Of a DNA stretch of 64,000 bases, positions 53,874 to 62,452 are shown piece after piece (position 1 is the first letter of the stretch; the number at the start of each line of letters is the position of its first letter). Source of the DNA: JAYRSJ01 sp041920215 (GTDB lineage Bacteria; Pseudomonadota; Gammaproteobacteria; Burkholderiales; Burkholderiaceae_C); NCBI GenBank assembly GCA_041920215.1, contig JAYRSJ010000002.1:124001-188000 (forward strand), written 5' to 3'. A program made the translations under genes and the position numbers. The notes below the pieces were generated by a model. It was not told the DNA's origin. It saw only the letters and a program-made list of their open reading frames with translations, and made no database searches.

Positions 53874-54863
53874 ATGACCATGGAACTGAATACCGACAAT
53901 CAATCTGCTGCTGGCTTTGCCGGCCTGCGCCTGAGCGCCCTGGCTGTGGCCGTGCTGAGCGCGGCCCTGCTGGCGGGCTGCGGTGGCGGCGGCGACAAGG
54001 GTGAGAAGGCCTCGCAGACGGCGGCCAAGGTCAACAAGGAAGAGATCACCGTCCACCAGATCAACTTCGTGCTGCAGCGCCAGCAGGGGCTCAAGCCCGA
54101 GCAGGCCGAGGCGGCCAGCCGCCAGGTGCTGGAGCGCCTGATCGACCAGCAGCTGGCGGTGCAGAAGGCCGAGGACATGAAGCTGGACCGCGACCCGCGC
54201 GTGGTGCAGCAGATCGAGGCCGCCAAGGCCGAGATCATCGCCCGCGCCTATATCGATCGGCTGGGCGAATCGGTGGCCAAGCCCAGCGATCAGGAGATCG
54301 CGCAGTACTACAACGACAAGCCCGCGCTGTTCAAGGACCGCCGCATCTACAGCCTGCAGGAGCTGTCCATCGAGGCCAAGCCCGAGCAGCTGGGCGAGCT
54401 GCGCACCCAGCTGGGTGCGGCCAAGAATCTGGCCGAATTCGTCGAGTATCTGCGCAGCAATGGCTTCAAGTTCGCCGGCAACCAGGCGGTGCGCGCCGCC
54501 GAGCAGCTGCCGCTGAACAATCTGGAGGCGATCGCCCGCATGAAGGACGGCGACTCGGCCGTGGTGCAGACGCCGACCGGCCTGCAGGTGCTGTTCCTGA
54601 CCGGTTCGCGCAGCCAGCCCATCGACGAGGCCCGCGCCCGTCCGGCCATCGAGCAGTTCCTGCTCAACCAGCGCAAGGCCGAGCTGGTGCAGAAGGAGGT
54701 CAAGGCGATGCGCGAGACCGCCAAGATCGAGTACATCGGCAAGTTCGCCGCGCCCGCCGCTGCTGCTGCCAGCGCGGCGGCCGCCACGCCGGCCCAGCCG
54801 GCGGCCCCGGCAGCCAGCGGCCTGGATGGCGATGCCATCTCCAAGGGCATGGGCCTGAAGTAA
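53874..54863 (+). CDS. epsD: EpsD-family peptidyl-prolyl isomerase-like lipoprotein
   Basis: 329 residues. A lipoprotein signal with lipobox LLAGC, a Gly-rich linker, then a SurA/PpiC-type chaperone helical region (ITVHQINFVLQRQQGLKPEQ, LIDQQLAVQKAEDMKLDRDP) and a parvulin-like domain. An Ala/Pro-rich tail ends GMGLK. EpsD proteins are encoded at the head of exosortase-B exopolysaccharide clusters and probably aid folding or secretion of the machinery. Starts at 53868 (GTG), 53874 or 53880 are equally plausible; no clear ribosome site. Confidence 0.85.
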   Translation: MTMELNTDNQSAAGFAGLRLSALAVAVLSAALLAGCGGGGDKGEKASQTAAKVNKEEITVHQINFVLQRQQGLKPEQAEAASRQVLERLIDQQLAVQKAEDMKLDRDPRVVQQIEAAKAEIIARAYIDRLGESVAKPSDQEIAQYYNDKPALFKDRRIYSLQELSIEAKPEQLGELRTQLGAAKNLAEFVEYLRSNGFKFAGNQAVRAAEQLPLNNLEAIARMKDGDSAVVQTPTGLQVLFLTGSRSQPIDEARARPAIEQFLLNQRKAELVQKEVKAMRETAKIEYIGKFAAPAAAAASAAAATPAQPAAPAASGLDGDAISKGMGLK

Positions 54864-54900
54864 AAGCCGCCGCCCCCTCTGTCACCCCGCCCATCCGGAC

Positions 54901-54919
54901 GCCGGCACCCCGTGCCGGC
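54901..54919. other. Hairpin in the epsD-epsE gap
   Basis: GCCGGCAC-CCC-GTGCCGGC, an eight-base perfect stem 37 bases after epsD. No T-run follows, so it may stabilise or partly attenuate the transcript rather than end it. Confidence 0.45.
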
Positions 54920-54949
54920 ACCCAACGATTCACCCGTGATCGATTGCCC

Positions 54950-55804
54950 ATGCTCCATTCCTCTTCTATCCGCCTGACCCTGGTGGCGGCCGCCATGCTG
55001 GCGACCGCGCTTGGCAGCGCCGCGGCGCTTGCCCAGACCGCGGCGAGCGCCACGCCGACCAGCGCCGCCAGCAAGGCCGCCGAGTACAAGCTCGGCGCCG
55101 GCGACATCGTGCGCATCAGCGTCTACCAGAACCCCGACCTGGCCCTGGAGACCCGGGTGTCCGAGGCCGGCGTGCTGTCCTTTCCGCTGCTGGGCCAGGT
55201 GCGGCTGGGCGGGCTCTCGGTCACCCAGGCCGAGCAGCTGATCGCCGACGGGCTCAGGAACGGCAGCTATGTGAAGAACCCGCAGGTCACGATCACCGTG
55301 ATGCAGGTCAAGGGCAACCAGGCCAGCGTGCTGGGCTATGTGAACCGCCCCGGACGCTACCCGATCGAGGTCGCCGATATGCGCCTCACCGACCTGATCG
55401 CCAATGCCGGCGGCGTGGCCAGCAATGGCGCCGAGGTGCTGGTGCTGACCGGCATGCGCGAGGGTCAGCCCTACCGTGTCGAGGTCGATCTGCCCAGCGT
55501 CTTCGCGCCCGGCGGCGGCAGCCAGGACATCCAGGTGCGCAACGGCGATGTGGTCTGGGTGGACCGTGCCCCGCTGATCTATGTCTACGGCGAGGTGCAG
55601 CGCCCCGGCGCCCAGCGCCTGGAGCGCGGCATGACCCTGATGCAGAGCCTGGCCGCCGGCGGCGGCCTGAACCAGCGCGGCACCGAGAAGGGCATACGCG
55701 TGCATCGCAAGGGCGCCGACGGCAAGGTGCAGGTCCTGACGCCCGCGATGGACGAGGCGCTCAAGGACGGCGATGTGGTCTATGTGCGCGAGAGCCTGTT
55801 CTGA
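54950..55804 (+). CDS. epsE: Polysaccharide export outer-membrane protein EpsE (Wza-like)
   Basis: 284 residues. Signal peptide to about residue 28, then the polysaccharide-export (Poly_export) domain YKLGAGDIVRISVYQNPDLA and two SLBB-type domains (VLGYVNRPGRYPIEVADMRL; IYVYGEVQRPGAQRLERGMT). Forms the periplasmic/outer-membrane channel for the exopolysaccharide. It lacks an obvious lipobox, unlike E. coli Wza. 13 bases before epsF. Confidence 0.92.
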   Translation: MLHSSSIRLTLVAAAMLATALGSAAALAQTAASATPTSAASKAAEYKLGAGDIVRISVYQNPDLALETRVSEAGVLSFPLLGQVRLGGLSVTQAEQLIADGLRNGSYVKNPQVTITVMQVKGNQASVLGYVNRPGRYPIEVADMRLTDLIANAGGVASNGAEVLVLTGMREGQPYRVEVDLPSVFAPGGGSQDIQVRNGDVVWVDRAPLIYVYGEVQRPGAQRLERGMTLMQSLAAGGGLNQRGTEKGIRVHRKGADGKVQVLTPAMDEALKDGDVVYVRESLF

Positions 55805-55817
55805 GGGGGACTAGAGA

Positions 55818-57248
55818 ATGAATTTCGGACAGATTCTGTCGATCCTGCGTGCACGTTGGCTGGTAGCGGCGCTGGTGTTTGGCTTTGTGGTGCTGACCGC
55901 ACTCGTGGTCAGCCTCTTGCTGCCCAAGTCCTACACCGCGGTGGCTTCGGTGGTCATCGACGTCAAGCCCGATCCGGTGACGGCAATGATGTACCCAGGC
56001 GCCGGCAATCCCAGCTTCATGGCCACCCAGGTGGATGTGATCCGCAGCGATCGCGTCGCGCGGCGCGTGGTGCAAAACCTCAAGCTGACCGAGAACCCGC
56101 AGATCCGCGAGCAGTGGATGGCCGAGACCCGCGGCGAGGGCGATATGGTGCAGTGGCTCAGTGCCAGCTTCCAGAAGAACATGGAAGTGGTGCCCTCGCG
56201 TGAGTCCAATGTCATCATGGTTTCGTACAAGGCTGCCGATCCGCGCTTCGCGGCCGGCTTGGCCAACGCCTTTGTGCAGGCTTATATGCAGACCGCGCTG
56301 GACCTGCGCGTAGAGCCGGCACGCCAGTACGCCAGCTTCTTCGAAGAGCGCGTCAAGGAAGCCGGCGAAAAGCTGGAGGCGGCCCAGGCCAAGATGTCGG
56401 CCTTCCAGAAGGAGAAAGGCATCATCGCCACCGACGAGCGGCTCGATATCGAGAACGCGCGCCTGAGCGAGCTGTCTTCGCAGTTGGTGGGCATGCAGGC
56501 CCTGGCCTCGGATTCCAGCAGTCGCCAGGCCCAGGCCGCCGGCTCGGCCGATCGCATGCAGGAGGTACTGCAAAACCCGGTGATCTCCGGCATCAAGGCT
56601 GATCTGAGCCGCTCCGAGGCGCGCCTGCAGGAACTCAGCGCACGTCTGGGTGACAACCACCCCCAGGTGCGCGAAGCCAAGGCCAGCATCGCCGAATTGC
56701 GCAACCGCATGGACATCGAGGTCAAGCGCGTGACCGGCGGCGTGGGCGTCACCAGCGCGATCAACCGCCAGCGCGTGGCCGAGCTGCGCAATGCCCTGGA
56801 CGCTCAGCGCGAGAAGGTGCTGCAGATGAAGGCGGTGCGCGACGAGGGCGCGGTGCTGGTTCGCGATGTCGAGAGTGCCCAGCGCAACTACGACCAAATC
56901 CTGGCGCGCCAGAGCCAGACCAATCTGGAAAGCCAGGCCACGCAGAGCAATATCTCGGTGCTGACCCAGGCCTCGCCGCCGCTGGAGCCCTCTTCGCCCA
57001 AGATCGTGCTCAACACCTTGCTGGCCGTCTTTGTCGGTGCCCTGCTGGCCATGGGTCTGGCCCTGGTGCTGGAGTTGCTCGACCGGCGGGTTCGCTCGGT
57101 CGAGGATGTGATGGGCTCGCTGGGCTTGCCGGTGCTGGGCGTGTTGCCCAAGCAGGGTGCCAAGCCCCGTTTCGGGAAGTCTCAGGCGCTCAGCATGCGG
57201 CAGCGCCTGCTGAGCGGCAACGGTGGCGCTGCAGCCAAGGGAGCATGA
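55818..57248 (+). CDS. epsF: Chain-length determinant protein EpsF (Wzz/PCP family)
   Basis: 476 residues. First membrane helix about residues 14-36; Wzz periplasmic domain with a long coiled coil (about 170-400, e.g. LSRSEARLQELSARLGDNHP). The C-terminal second helix has the Pro-rich PCP motif near LEPSSPKIVLNTLLAVFVG. It sets chain length and partners the kinase EpsG encoded two bases later. No cytoplasmic kinase domain is attached. Confidence 0.92.
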   Translation: MNFGQILSILRARWLVAALVFGFVVLTALVVSLLLPKSYTAVASVVIDVKPDPVTAMMYPGAGNPSFMATQVDVIRSDRVARRVVQNLKLTENPQIREQWMAETRGEGDMVQWLSASFQKNMEVVPSRESNVIMVSYKAADPRFAAGLANAFVQAYMQTALDLRVEPARQYASFFEERVKEAGEKLEAAQAKMSAFQKEKGIIATDERLDIENARLSELSSQLVGMQALASDSSSRQAQAAGSADRMQEVLQNPVISGIKADLSRSEARLQELSARLGDNHPQVREAKASIAELRNRMDIEVKRVTGGVGVTSAINRQRVAELRNALDAQREKVLQMKAVRDEGAVLVRDVESAQRNYDQILARQSQTNLESQATQSNISVLTQASPPLEPSSPKIVLNTLLAVFVGALLAMGLALVLELLDRRVRSVEDVMGSLGLPVLGVLPKQGAKPRFGKSQALSMRQRLLSGNGGAAAKGA

Positions 57249-57249
57249 G

Positions 57250-58155
57250 ATGAACGCTGCGGTCCTTACCCCCGTCCACGCCGAACCCAAGCCTATGAAC
57301 AGCAACACCAGCCCCTCCGTGCAAGACCGCTCCATCGGCGATCTGATCCGCGATGCGCGCAATCTGACGGCCGAGGAGGTCGAGCGCGTGCTCAAGTACC
57401 AGCGCGAGCGCGGCATGCGCTTTGGCGAGGCGGCAATCGCACTGGGCCTGGCGAGCGAGGAGGATGTGCTGCAGGCGCTGGCCCAGCAGTTTCACTACCC
57501 CTTTGCCACCACCGAGAACAGCCGCAAGAACCCCGAGTTGGTGGCGCTCAACGAGCCCTTCTCGGTGCAGGCCGAGGCCTTCCGGGCCATCCGCAGCCAG
57601 GTCACGATGCGCGCCTTCGCCGACCCGGATACCCATCTGGCACTGGCGGTGATCAGTGCCGACCAGGGCGACGGCAAGACCTATTTCGCGGCCAATCTGG
57701 CGGTTTCCCTGGCCCAGCTGGGTGGTCGCACCCTGCTGATCGATGCCGATCTGCGCGGGCCGCGCCAGCATGAGGTGTTCGGGCTCAGCAATGGCGCGGG
57801 TCTGTCGACGATTCTGTCGGGGCGCGCCGAGAGCGACGTCTTCCAGCACATCAGCGGTGTGCCCAGCCTGTTCGTGCTGCCGGCCGGGCCGACGCCGCCC
57901 AATCCGCTGGAACTGGTCGAGCGCCCGGCCTTTGGTCTGCTGATGCGGGAACTGTGCAAGAAGTTCGACCATGTCATCGTCGATACGCCGGCCTCCATCC
58001 TGGGCGCTGACGCCTCGGTGGTCGCTACCCGCTGCGGTGCCGGCCTGCTGGTGGCGCGCAAGAACGCCTCGCGCATCGGCGGTCTGCAGGACCTGCTGGC
58101 CAGCATCACCGACACCCGTGTAAAGCTGGCGGGCGTTGTGATGAACGAGCATTGA
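57250..58155 (+). CDS. epsG: EpsG, bacterial tyrosine-kinase-type ATPase with a GspE-N-like domain
   Basis: 301 residues. An N-terminal domain (about 28-85, TAEEVERVLKYQRERGMRFG and EAAIALGLASEEDVLQALAQ) resembles the N-domain of type II secretion ATPase GspE. The BY-kinase/CpsD-like ATPase follows, with Walker A around ADQGDGKT (137-144) and TLLIDADLRGPRQH. The protein ends KLAGVVMNEH, without the Tyr-rich tail used for autophosphorylation in classic kinases. GGGAG precedes the ATG at 57250. Confidence 0.9.
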   Translation: MNAAVLTPVHAEPKPMNSNTSPSVQDRSIGDLIRDARNLTAEEVERVLKYQRERGMRFGEAAIALGLASEEDVLQALAQQFHYPFATTENSRKNPELVALNEPFSVQAEAFRAIRSQVTMRAFADPDTHLALAVISADQGDGKTYFAANLAVSLAQLGGRTLLIDADLRGPRQHEVFGLSNGAGLSTILSGRAESDVFQHISGVPSLFVLPAGPTPPNPLELVERPAFGLLMRELCKKFDHVIVDTPASILGADASVVATRCGAGLLVARKNASRIGGLQDLLASITDTRVKLAGVVMNEH

Positions 58156-58160
58156 AATCC

Positions 58161-59072
58161 ATGGGCCTGCGCTCGACGACCCCGATGGCGGATGCGGTGA
58201 AAGAAAAAAACGGGCTCGTTCCTGCCCAGATGGACATCGTCGCGGCGCTGTGCGTGGGCCTGGGCCTGCTGGCGCTCTACCTGCCCAGCTACTGGACCCT
58301 GTCGCACACGGTATGGCCCACCGATGAGCAGGGCCATGGCCCCATCATCCTGGCGGTCAGCCTGTGGCTGATGTTCCAGAAGCGCCATGAGCTGGCAGCT
58401 GCGCCCAGCCGGCCGGTTTTGGGTCTGGGTGGGCTGTTGCTCGGTTTTGGCTTGCTGCTCTATGTGTTCGGCCGCTCGCAGTCGATCCTGTTGTTCGAGG
58501 TGGGCTCGCAGATCCCGGTTCTTATTGCCCTCGTCCTGCTGTTCAAGGGTGGTACGGCGCTACGGCTGGCCTGGTTTCCGCTCTTCTTTCTGCTCTTCAT
58601 GGTGCCCCTGCCCGAGGCGCTGGTCTCGGCTGTTACCGGCCCGCTGAAATCGGCGGTTTCGGCCGTCGCCAGCTCGCTGCTTTATGCGGCCGGCTACCCG
58701 GTAGGGCGTGCCGGCGTGGTACTGACCGTGGGCCAGTACCAGTTGCTGGTGGCCGATGCTTGCGCCGGTCTCAACAGCATGTTCACGCTGGAGGCTCTGG
58801 GCCTGCTTTACATGAACCTGATGAACTACAAGTCGGTGGCCCGCAACATCACGCTGGCCATCCTGCTGGTGCCGATCTCGTTCGCTGCCAACATCATCCG
58901 CGTGATGATTCTGGTGCTGGTGACCTACCACTTCGGCGACGAGGCTGGGCAGGGCTTTATCCACGGCTTCGCCGGCATGGTGCTGTTCATGGTGGCGCTG
59001 GCGCTGATGCTGATGGTGGACAAGCCGCTGGGCTGGCTGCTGGAACCCAGGAAGAAGAGGGCGGAGCAATGA
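58161..59072 (+). CDS. xrtB: Exosortase B (XrtB)
   Basis: 303 residues, eight or so membrane helices. The catalytic triad-type residues are Cys201 (LLVADACAGLNSMFTLEALG), Arg247 (FAANIIRVMILVLV) and His268 (GQGFIHGFAGMV), arranged as in exosortases. Exosortases cut PEP-CTERM-tagged proteins and attach them for surface display; the B type is linked with this eps gene set. Its stop overlaps epsI by four bases. Confidence 0.94.
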   Translation: MGLRSTTPMADAVKEKNGLVPAQMDIVAALCVGLGLLALYLPSYWTLSHTVWPTDEQGHGPIILAVSLWLMFQKRHELAAAPSRPVLGLGGLLLGFGLLLYVFGRSQSILLFEVGSQIPVLIALVLLFKGGTALRLAWFPLFFLLFMVPLPEALVSAVTGPLKSAVSAVASSLLYAAGYPVGRAGVVLTVGQYQLLVADACAGLNSMFTLEALGLLYMNLMNYKSVARNITLAILLVPISFAANIIRVMILVLVTYHFGDEAGQGFIHGFAGMVLFMVALALMLMVDKPLGWLLEPRKKRAEQ

Positions 59073-59776
59073 CGATGGCCGAACCGGTGAAGCGTTTGCG
59101 GGTCAGGAGTTTGGTCATTGCTGCGCTCATGCTGGGTGCGGTCGGTGCGGCGCATGTTGCGACACCGCGCATCCATCTGGCCGACCAAGGGCCCAAGCTG
59201 GAGCTGGAAGTCGCCTTCCCCAAACAGTTTGGCGATTGGCGCATCGACACGGCCATGCCCGTGGTGCTGCCCGCGCCCGACGTGCAGGCCGTGCTCAACA
59301 AGATCTACAACCAGGTGCTCAGCCGCACCTATATCAACACCAAGGGCGAGCGAGTGATGCTGTCGGTGGCCTATGGCGGCGACCAGTCGGACGGCACCCG
59401 CGCGCACCGACCCGAGGTCTGCTATCCGGCCCAAGGCTTCCAGATGCTCAGCAACACGGCCGCCAGCTACCCGATCGCGGGCCAGCAACTGCCGGTGCGC
59501 ACCCTGGTGGCCAAGCTGGGCGGCCGGGTCGAGCCGATCAGCTACTGGGTGGTGGTTGGGGAGGAACTGGCACTGAGCGGCACCGAGCAGAAGCTGGCCC
59601 AGCTGCGCTACGGCGTGCGCGGCCTGATTCCTGACGGCCTGCTGATGCGTGTCTCGACCATAGGCAGCGATGCACCGGCCGCCTACCGGGTGCATCAGCA
59701 CTTTCTTAGCGATCTGCATGCCGCCATACCGACGGCGGTCAAGGCGCGGGTCTTTGGTCAGGTCGGACGGGTGTAG
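59069..59776 (+). CDS. epsI: Exosortase-associated protein EpsI (B-type)
   Basis: 235 residues. One N-terminal membrane anchor, then the EpsI/methanolan domain: FPKQFGDWRIDTAMP, LSRTYINTKGERVMLSVAYG, HRPEVCYPAQGFQ. The RPEVCYP motif with a conserved Cys is family-typical. Works with XrtB; exact reaction unknown. ATGA overlap with xrtB shows tight coupling. Confidence 0.92.
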   Translation: MTMAEPVKRLRVRSLVIAALMLGAVGAAHVATPRIHLADQGPKLELEVAFPKQFGDWRIDTAMPVVLPAPDVQAVLNKIYNQVLSRTYINTKGERVMLSVAYGGDQSDGTRAHRPEVCYPAQGFQMLSNTAASYPIAGQQLPVRTLVAKLGGRVEPISYWVVVGEELALSGTEQKLAQLRYGVRGLIPDGLLMRVSTIGSDAPAAYRVHQHFLSDLHAAIPTAVKARVFGQVGRV

Positions 59777-59812
59777 GGCGTCAACCTGTCGCCAACAGAT
59801 ACAGAGGTACTT

Positions 59813-61339
59813 TTGTACAACGCCGCACTTTCAGACGGACGCTGGCTGACGCTGGTAAGAAAAACCGTTGGCTTGATGCTGCTGTGCGCGGCAGCTGCTT
59901 TCATCGGTCTGGCGATCGCGTACGGCGGCGTCATGGTCGCAGCCTTTTTCACAGCGCTGATCGGTTTTGCCATAGGTTTGACCTTGCCTCTGCGCTGGTT
60001 TGTCGCGCTGGTCTTCGTGACGTCGTTCCTGCTAACAGGACAACTTACCTACTTTGCAGGCATCAGCAAAGCTTTGTGGCTGCCCTTTTTGCTTGGTGTT
60101 TTGCTTTGGGTGCGATTGCCAATCGATCTGATGCAGTCGCAGCAGTCCAGGGTGGCGACACACATGCCCAGTGCAGTCAAGGCTGGCTTGTTTGTCTACT
60201 TTGCAACGCTAGTGACTGCCAGCGCTATCAATGCCATTCCACTCTTGCAGTTGTTTGTCAGCGCTAAGGAGTATTCATTTATTTGGTCGATATTGGCGTT
60301 GTTGGCCTTCGGTCTGTACAAGCGTGAGGCTCTGATTCGGCTGTGGGCTTTGCTGCCTTGGCTGATGCCACTACAGCTTCCCTTGGTTCTGTACCAAAGA
60401 TTTGTCATTGCTCCCTCGCGTTCAAGCAAAGGGATCGGCGCGGCCTGGGATGCCATCGTGGGTGCTTTTGGGGGCAATCAAAATGCCGGTGGCGCAAGCG
60501 GTGCCATGGGTTTGTTTTGTATCGTTGCGATCGGCATCGTCGTGGCCCGCTGGCGGCAGGGACTGATGAGTGGGCGCCTTGCGCTATTCCTCGCGGCCTG
60601 TGGTTTGCTGAGTGTTGGTCTTGCGGAAGTGAAGTTTGCGGTGGTGGTGCTGCCGTTCGCATTTGCGATTCTTTTCTTCTCGCGCCTCCGGACTCGTCCC
60701 TTGGAGACCGCGCTGGCTCTGGTCTTGTCGGTCGTTCTTTCCTTTGCGGGGCTGATTGCCTACAAGGTGCAGTTTTCGGTGACGGGCGCTGACAAGACCG
60801 TCGGCGAATACGTGAGCAGCGTTTTCCAGAGTCGATCAAACGATGCCGATTTCATCAATATGCGGACCCGCGAAATGGGGCGTGTGGCGGCCTTGAAGTT
60901 CTGGCTCGATGAGCACAGCCTCAGCGAGCCCGACAAGTTGCTCATGGGTCATGGCGCCGGGGCAAGCCGCGTCGGTGACGTGGTGGTTGGTGCCGAGGCG
61001 CGCCGCTACCCCTTCCTGATTGCGCGCTCATCGATGGCCATATTGTTGTGGGAGGTGGGTCTCATTGGCTTTGCCGCAATCTGTCTCGCGCTGGCTGCCG
61101 GATTTGTGAGCCTGCTGCGGCTCAGTGTGCAGACGAATCTGAGTGGCGAAATGCGTGCGACGGCGGCGTCTATGGCTGTCGCGGTAGCCCTGATCGGCCT
61201 GGAGTTGCCCTACAACACTGACTTTCTGTTCGCGCATCAGATACAGCTGCTGTTGTTTGCAGCCTTGGGTTTTCTCTGCATGAGCAGCACCGCGCCGCTT
61301 CCCAGGCCTGTGATGGGCAGTTCACCGGCAAGCCGATGA
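59813..61339 (+). CDS. O-antigen-ligase/polymerase-like membrane protein
   Basis: 508 residues with about twelve hydrophobic helices and a large polar loop (about 345-405, including YVSSVFQSRSNDADFINMRT and LMGHGAGASRVG), as in Wzy/WaaL-type glycopolymer polymerases and ligases. The start is TTG at 59813 with GAGG upstream; no ATG fits. GC content and codon use are lower than in epsD-epsI, suggesting that this strain-specific sugar gene was exchanged. Ligase versus polymerase cannot be decided. Confidence 0.8.
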   Translation: MYNAALSDGRWLTLVRKTVGLMLLCAAAAFIGLAIAYGGVMVAAFFTALIGFAIGLTLPLRWFVALVFVTSFLLTGQLTYFAGISKALWLPFLLGVLLWVRLPIDLMQSQQSRVATHMPSAVKAGLFVYFATLVTASAINAIPLLQLFVSAKEYSFIWSILALLAFGLYKREALIRLWALLPWLMPLQLPLVLYQRFVIAPSRSSKGIGAAWDAIVGAFGGNQNAGGASGAMGLFCIVAIGIVVARWRQGLMSGRLALFLAACGLLSVGLAEVKFAVVVLPFAFAILFFSRLRTRPLETALALVLSVVLSFAGLIAYKVQFSVTGADKTVGEYVSSVFQSRSNDADFINMRTREMGRVAALKFWLDEHSLSEPDKLLMGHGAGASRVGDVVVGAEARRYPFLIARSSMAILLWEVGLIGFAAICLALAAGFVSLLRLSVQTNLSGEMRATAASMAVAVALIGLELPYNTDFLFAHQIQLLLFAALGFLCMSSTAPLPRPVMGSSPASR

Positions 61340-61345
61340 CCGCAT

Positions 61346-62401
61346 ATGTGTTTGAGTACGCAGCACTTGATGCGTGGCAGGGTTGCGGCCGTGATTGAGC
61401 TTTCCGTTGTCGTCAAAGCCTTGAATGAGGAGGCAAAGATTGAGGCCTGCCTGAAGTCGGTGCTGGATGAGGTAAACACTCTGCCATTCGACTGCGAGGT
61501 GCTGCTGGCTGATTCGCTTTCCAACGATGGAACGGTAGACCGGGCGTCGCGCTATCCGATTCGGGTGGTTCAGATGCTGGAAGCTTCCCACCGCGGTTGC
61601 GGTGCGGGCGTGCAACTGGGCTATCAGCATGCGCGAGGGCGATATGTGCTCTTCCTTGACGCCGATATGCAGCTGCAGCCGGGTTTCGTGGCGGCCGCTC
61701 TGGAGGCGCTGGCGGCGGATGGCGAGTTGGCTGGCGTTGCTGGCCTGCTTTTAGACAAGGCGGTTCGCAATGCCTTCGATGCCCACCGCGTGAACGCGGG
61801 CGTGTCGAATGTTGCCAAGGCTGAGCGTTGGCTCAACGGTGGCGGGCTCTATCGCCGCGCGGCGATCGAAGATGCAGGTGGCTACGCTGCGAATCGGAAC
61901 CTGAAGGGATGGGAAGAAGCCGACCTTGGAATGCGTTTGCGCGCGGCCGGTTGGCGCTTGCGCCGCATCCCCGTCCCCGCGGTGCTTCATGATGGGCACA
62001 AGCAGACCACGCTGCAGCTTGTGCGGTCGCTCTGGCGCAGCGGGCGTGCGTTTTCTTCGGGCGTGCTGTTGCGCCACGCCTTTGCTCGGCCGTGGTTTGT
62101 CGACGCCCTGCGTTTGCTTGCTCATCCGCTGGGGACTCTGATGTGGTGGGTAGTAGGCCTGATGGCGTTGCTTGCCGTCGGGGTGACTGGCAGTTCCTGG
62201 CCACTCTGGACATGGTTGGCTGCGAGCCTGCTTGGCCTGCTGGGCCTGGTTGGGCTGAAGCGCGGCGTCAAGCCCGCCTTGCTCTCAGTCAGCATGTGGC
62301 ACTTTTTGGCGCTCGGGCTGCTGGTGGGCCTGCTTTCCAAGGGTGACGATCCTCTGGCGCCCATACCCAGCCTTGAGTTGACCCAAGCGCATGAGCCCTA
62401 A
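61346..62401 (+). CDS. Family 2 glycosyltransferase with C-terminal membrane helices
   Basis: 351 residues. GT-A fold: IELSVVVKALNEEAKIEACL, the acidic LLADSLSNDGTVD, DXD-type metal site LFLDADMQLQPG and an acceptor motif GWEEADLGMRLRAAGWRLRR. Two or more membrane helices at the end (about 250-335) anchor it. It transfers a sugar during exopolysaccharide repeat-unit synthesis. Six bases after the polymerase gene. The ATG at 61346 or an inner ATG at 61370 may be the start. Confidence 0.88.
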   Translation: MCLSTQHLMRGRVAAVIELSVVVKALNEEAKIEACLKSVLDEVNTLPFDCEVLLADSLSNDGTVDRASRYPIRVVQMLEASHRGCGAGVQLGYQHARGRYVLFLDADMQLQPGFVAAALEALAADGELAGVAGLLLDKAVRNAFDAHRVNAGVSNVAKAERWLNGGGLYRRAAIEDAGGYAANRNLKGWEEADLGMRLRAAGWRLRRIPVPAVLHDGHKQTTLQLVRSLWRSGRAFSSGVLLRHAFARPWFVDALRLLAHPLGTLMWWVVGLMALLAVGVTGSSWPLWTWLAASLLGLLGLVGLKRGVKPALLSVSMWHFLALGLLVGLLSKGDDPLAPIPSLELTQAHEP

Positions 62402-62452
62402 ATTCCGGTGGAGCACCGTGCTCAGCGCGATGCGGCACAGAGTCTTGCAGCG

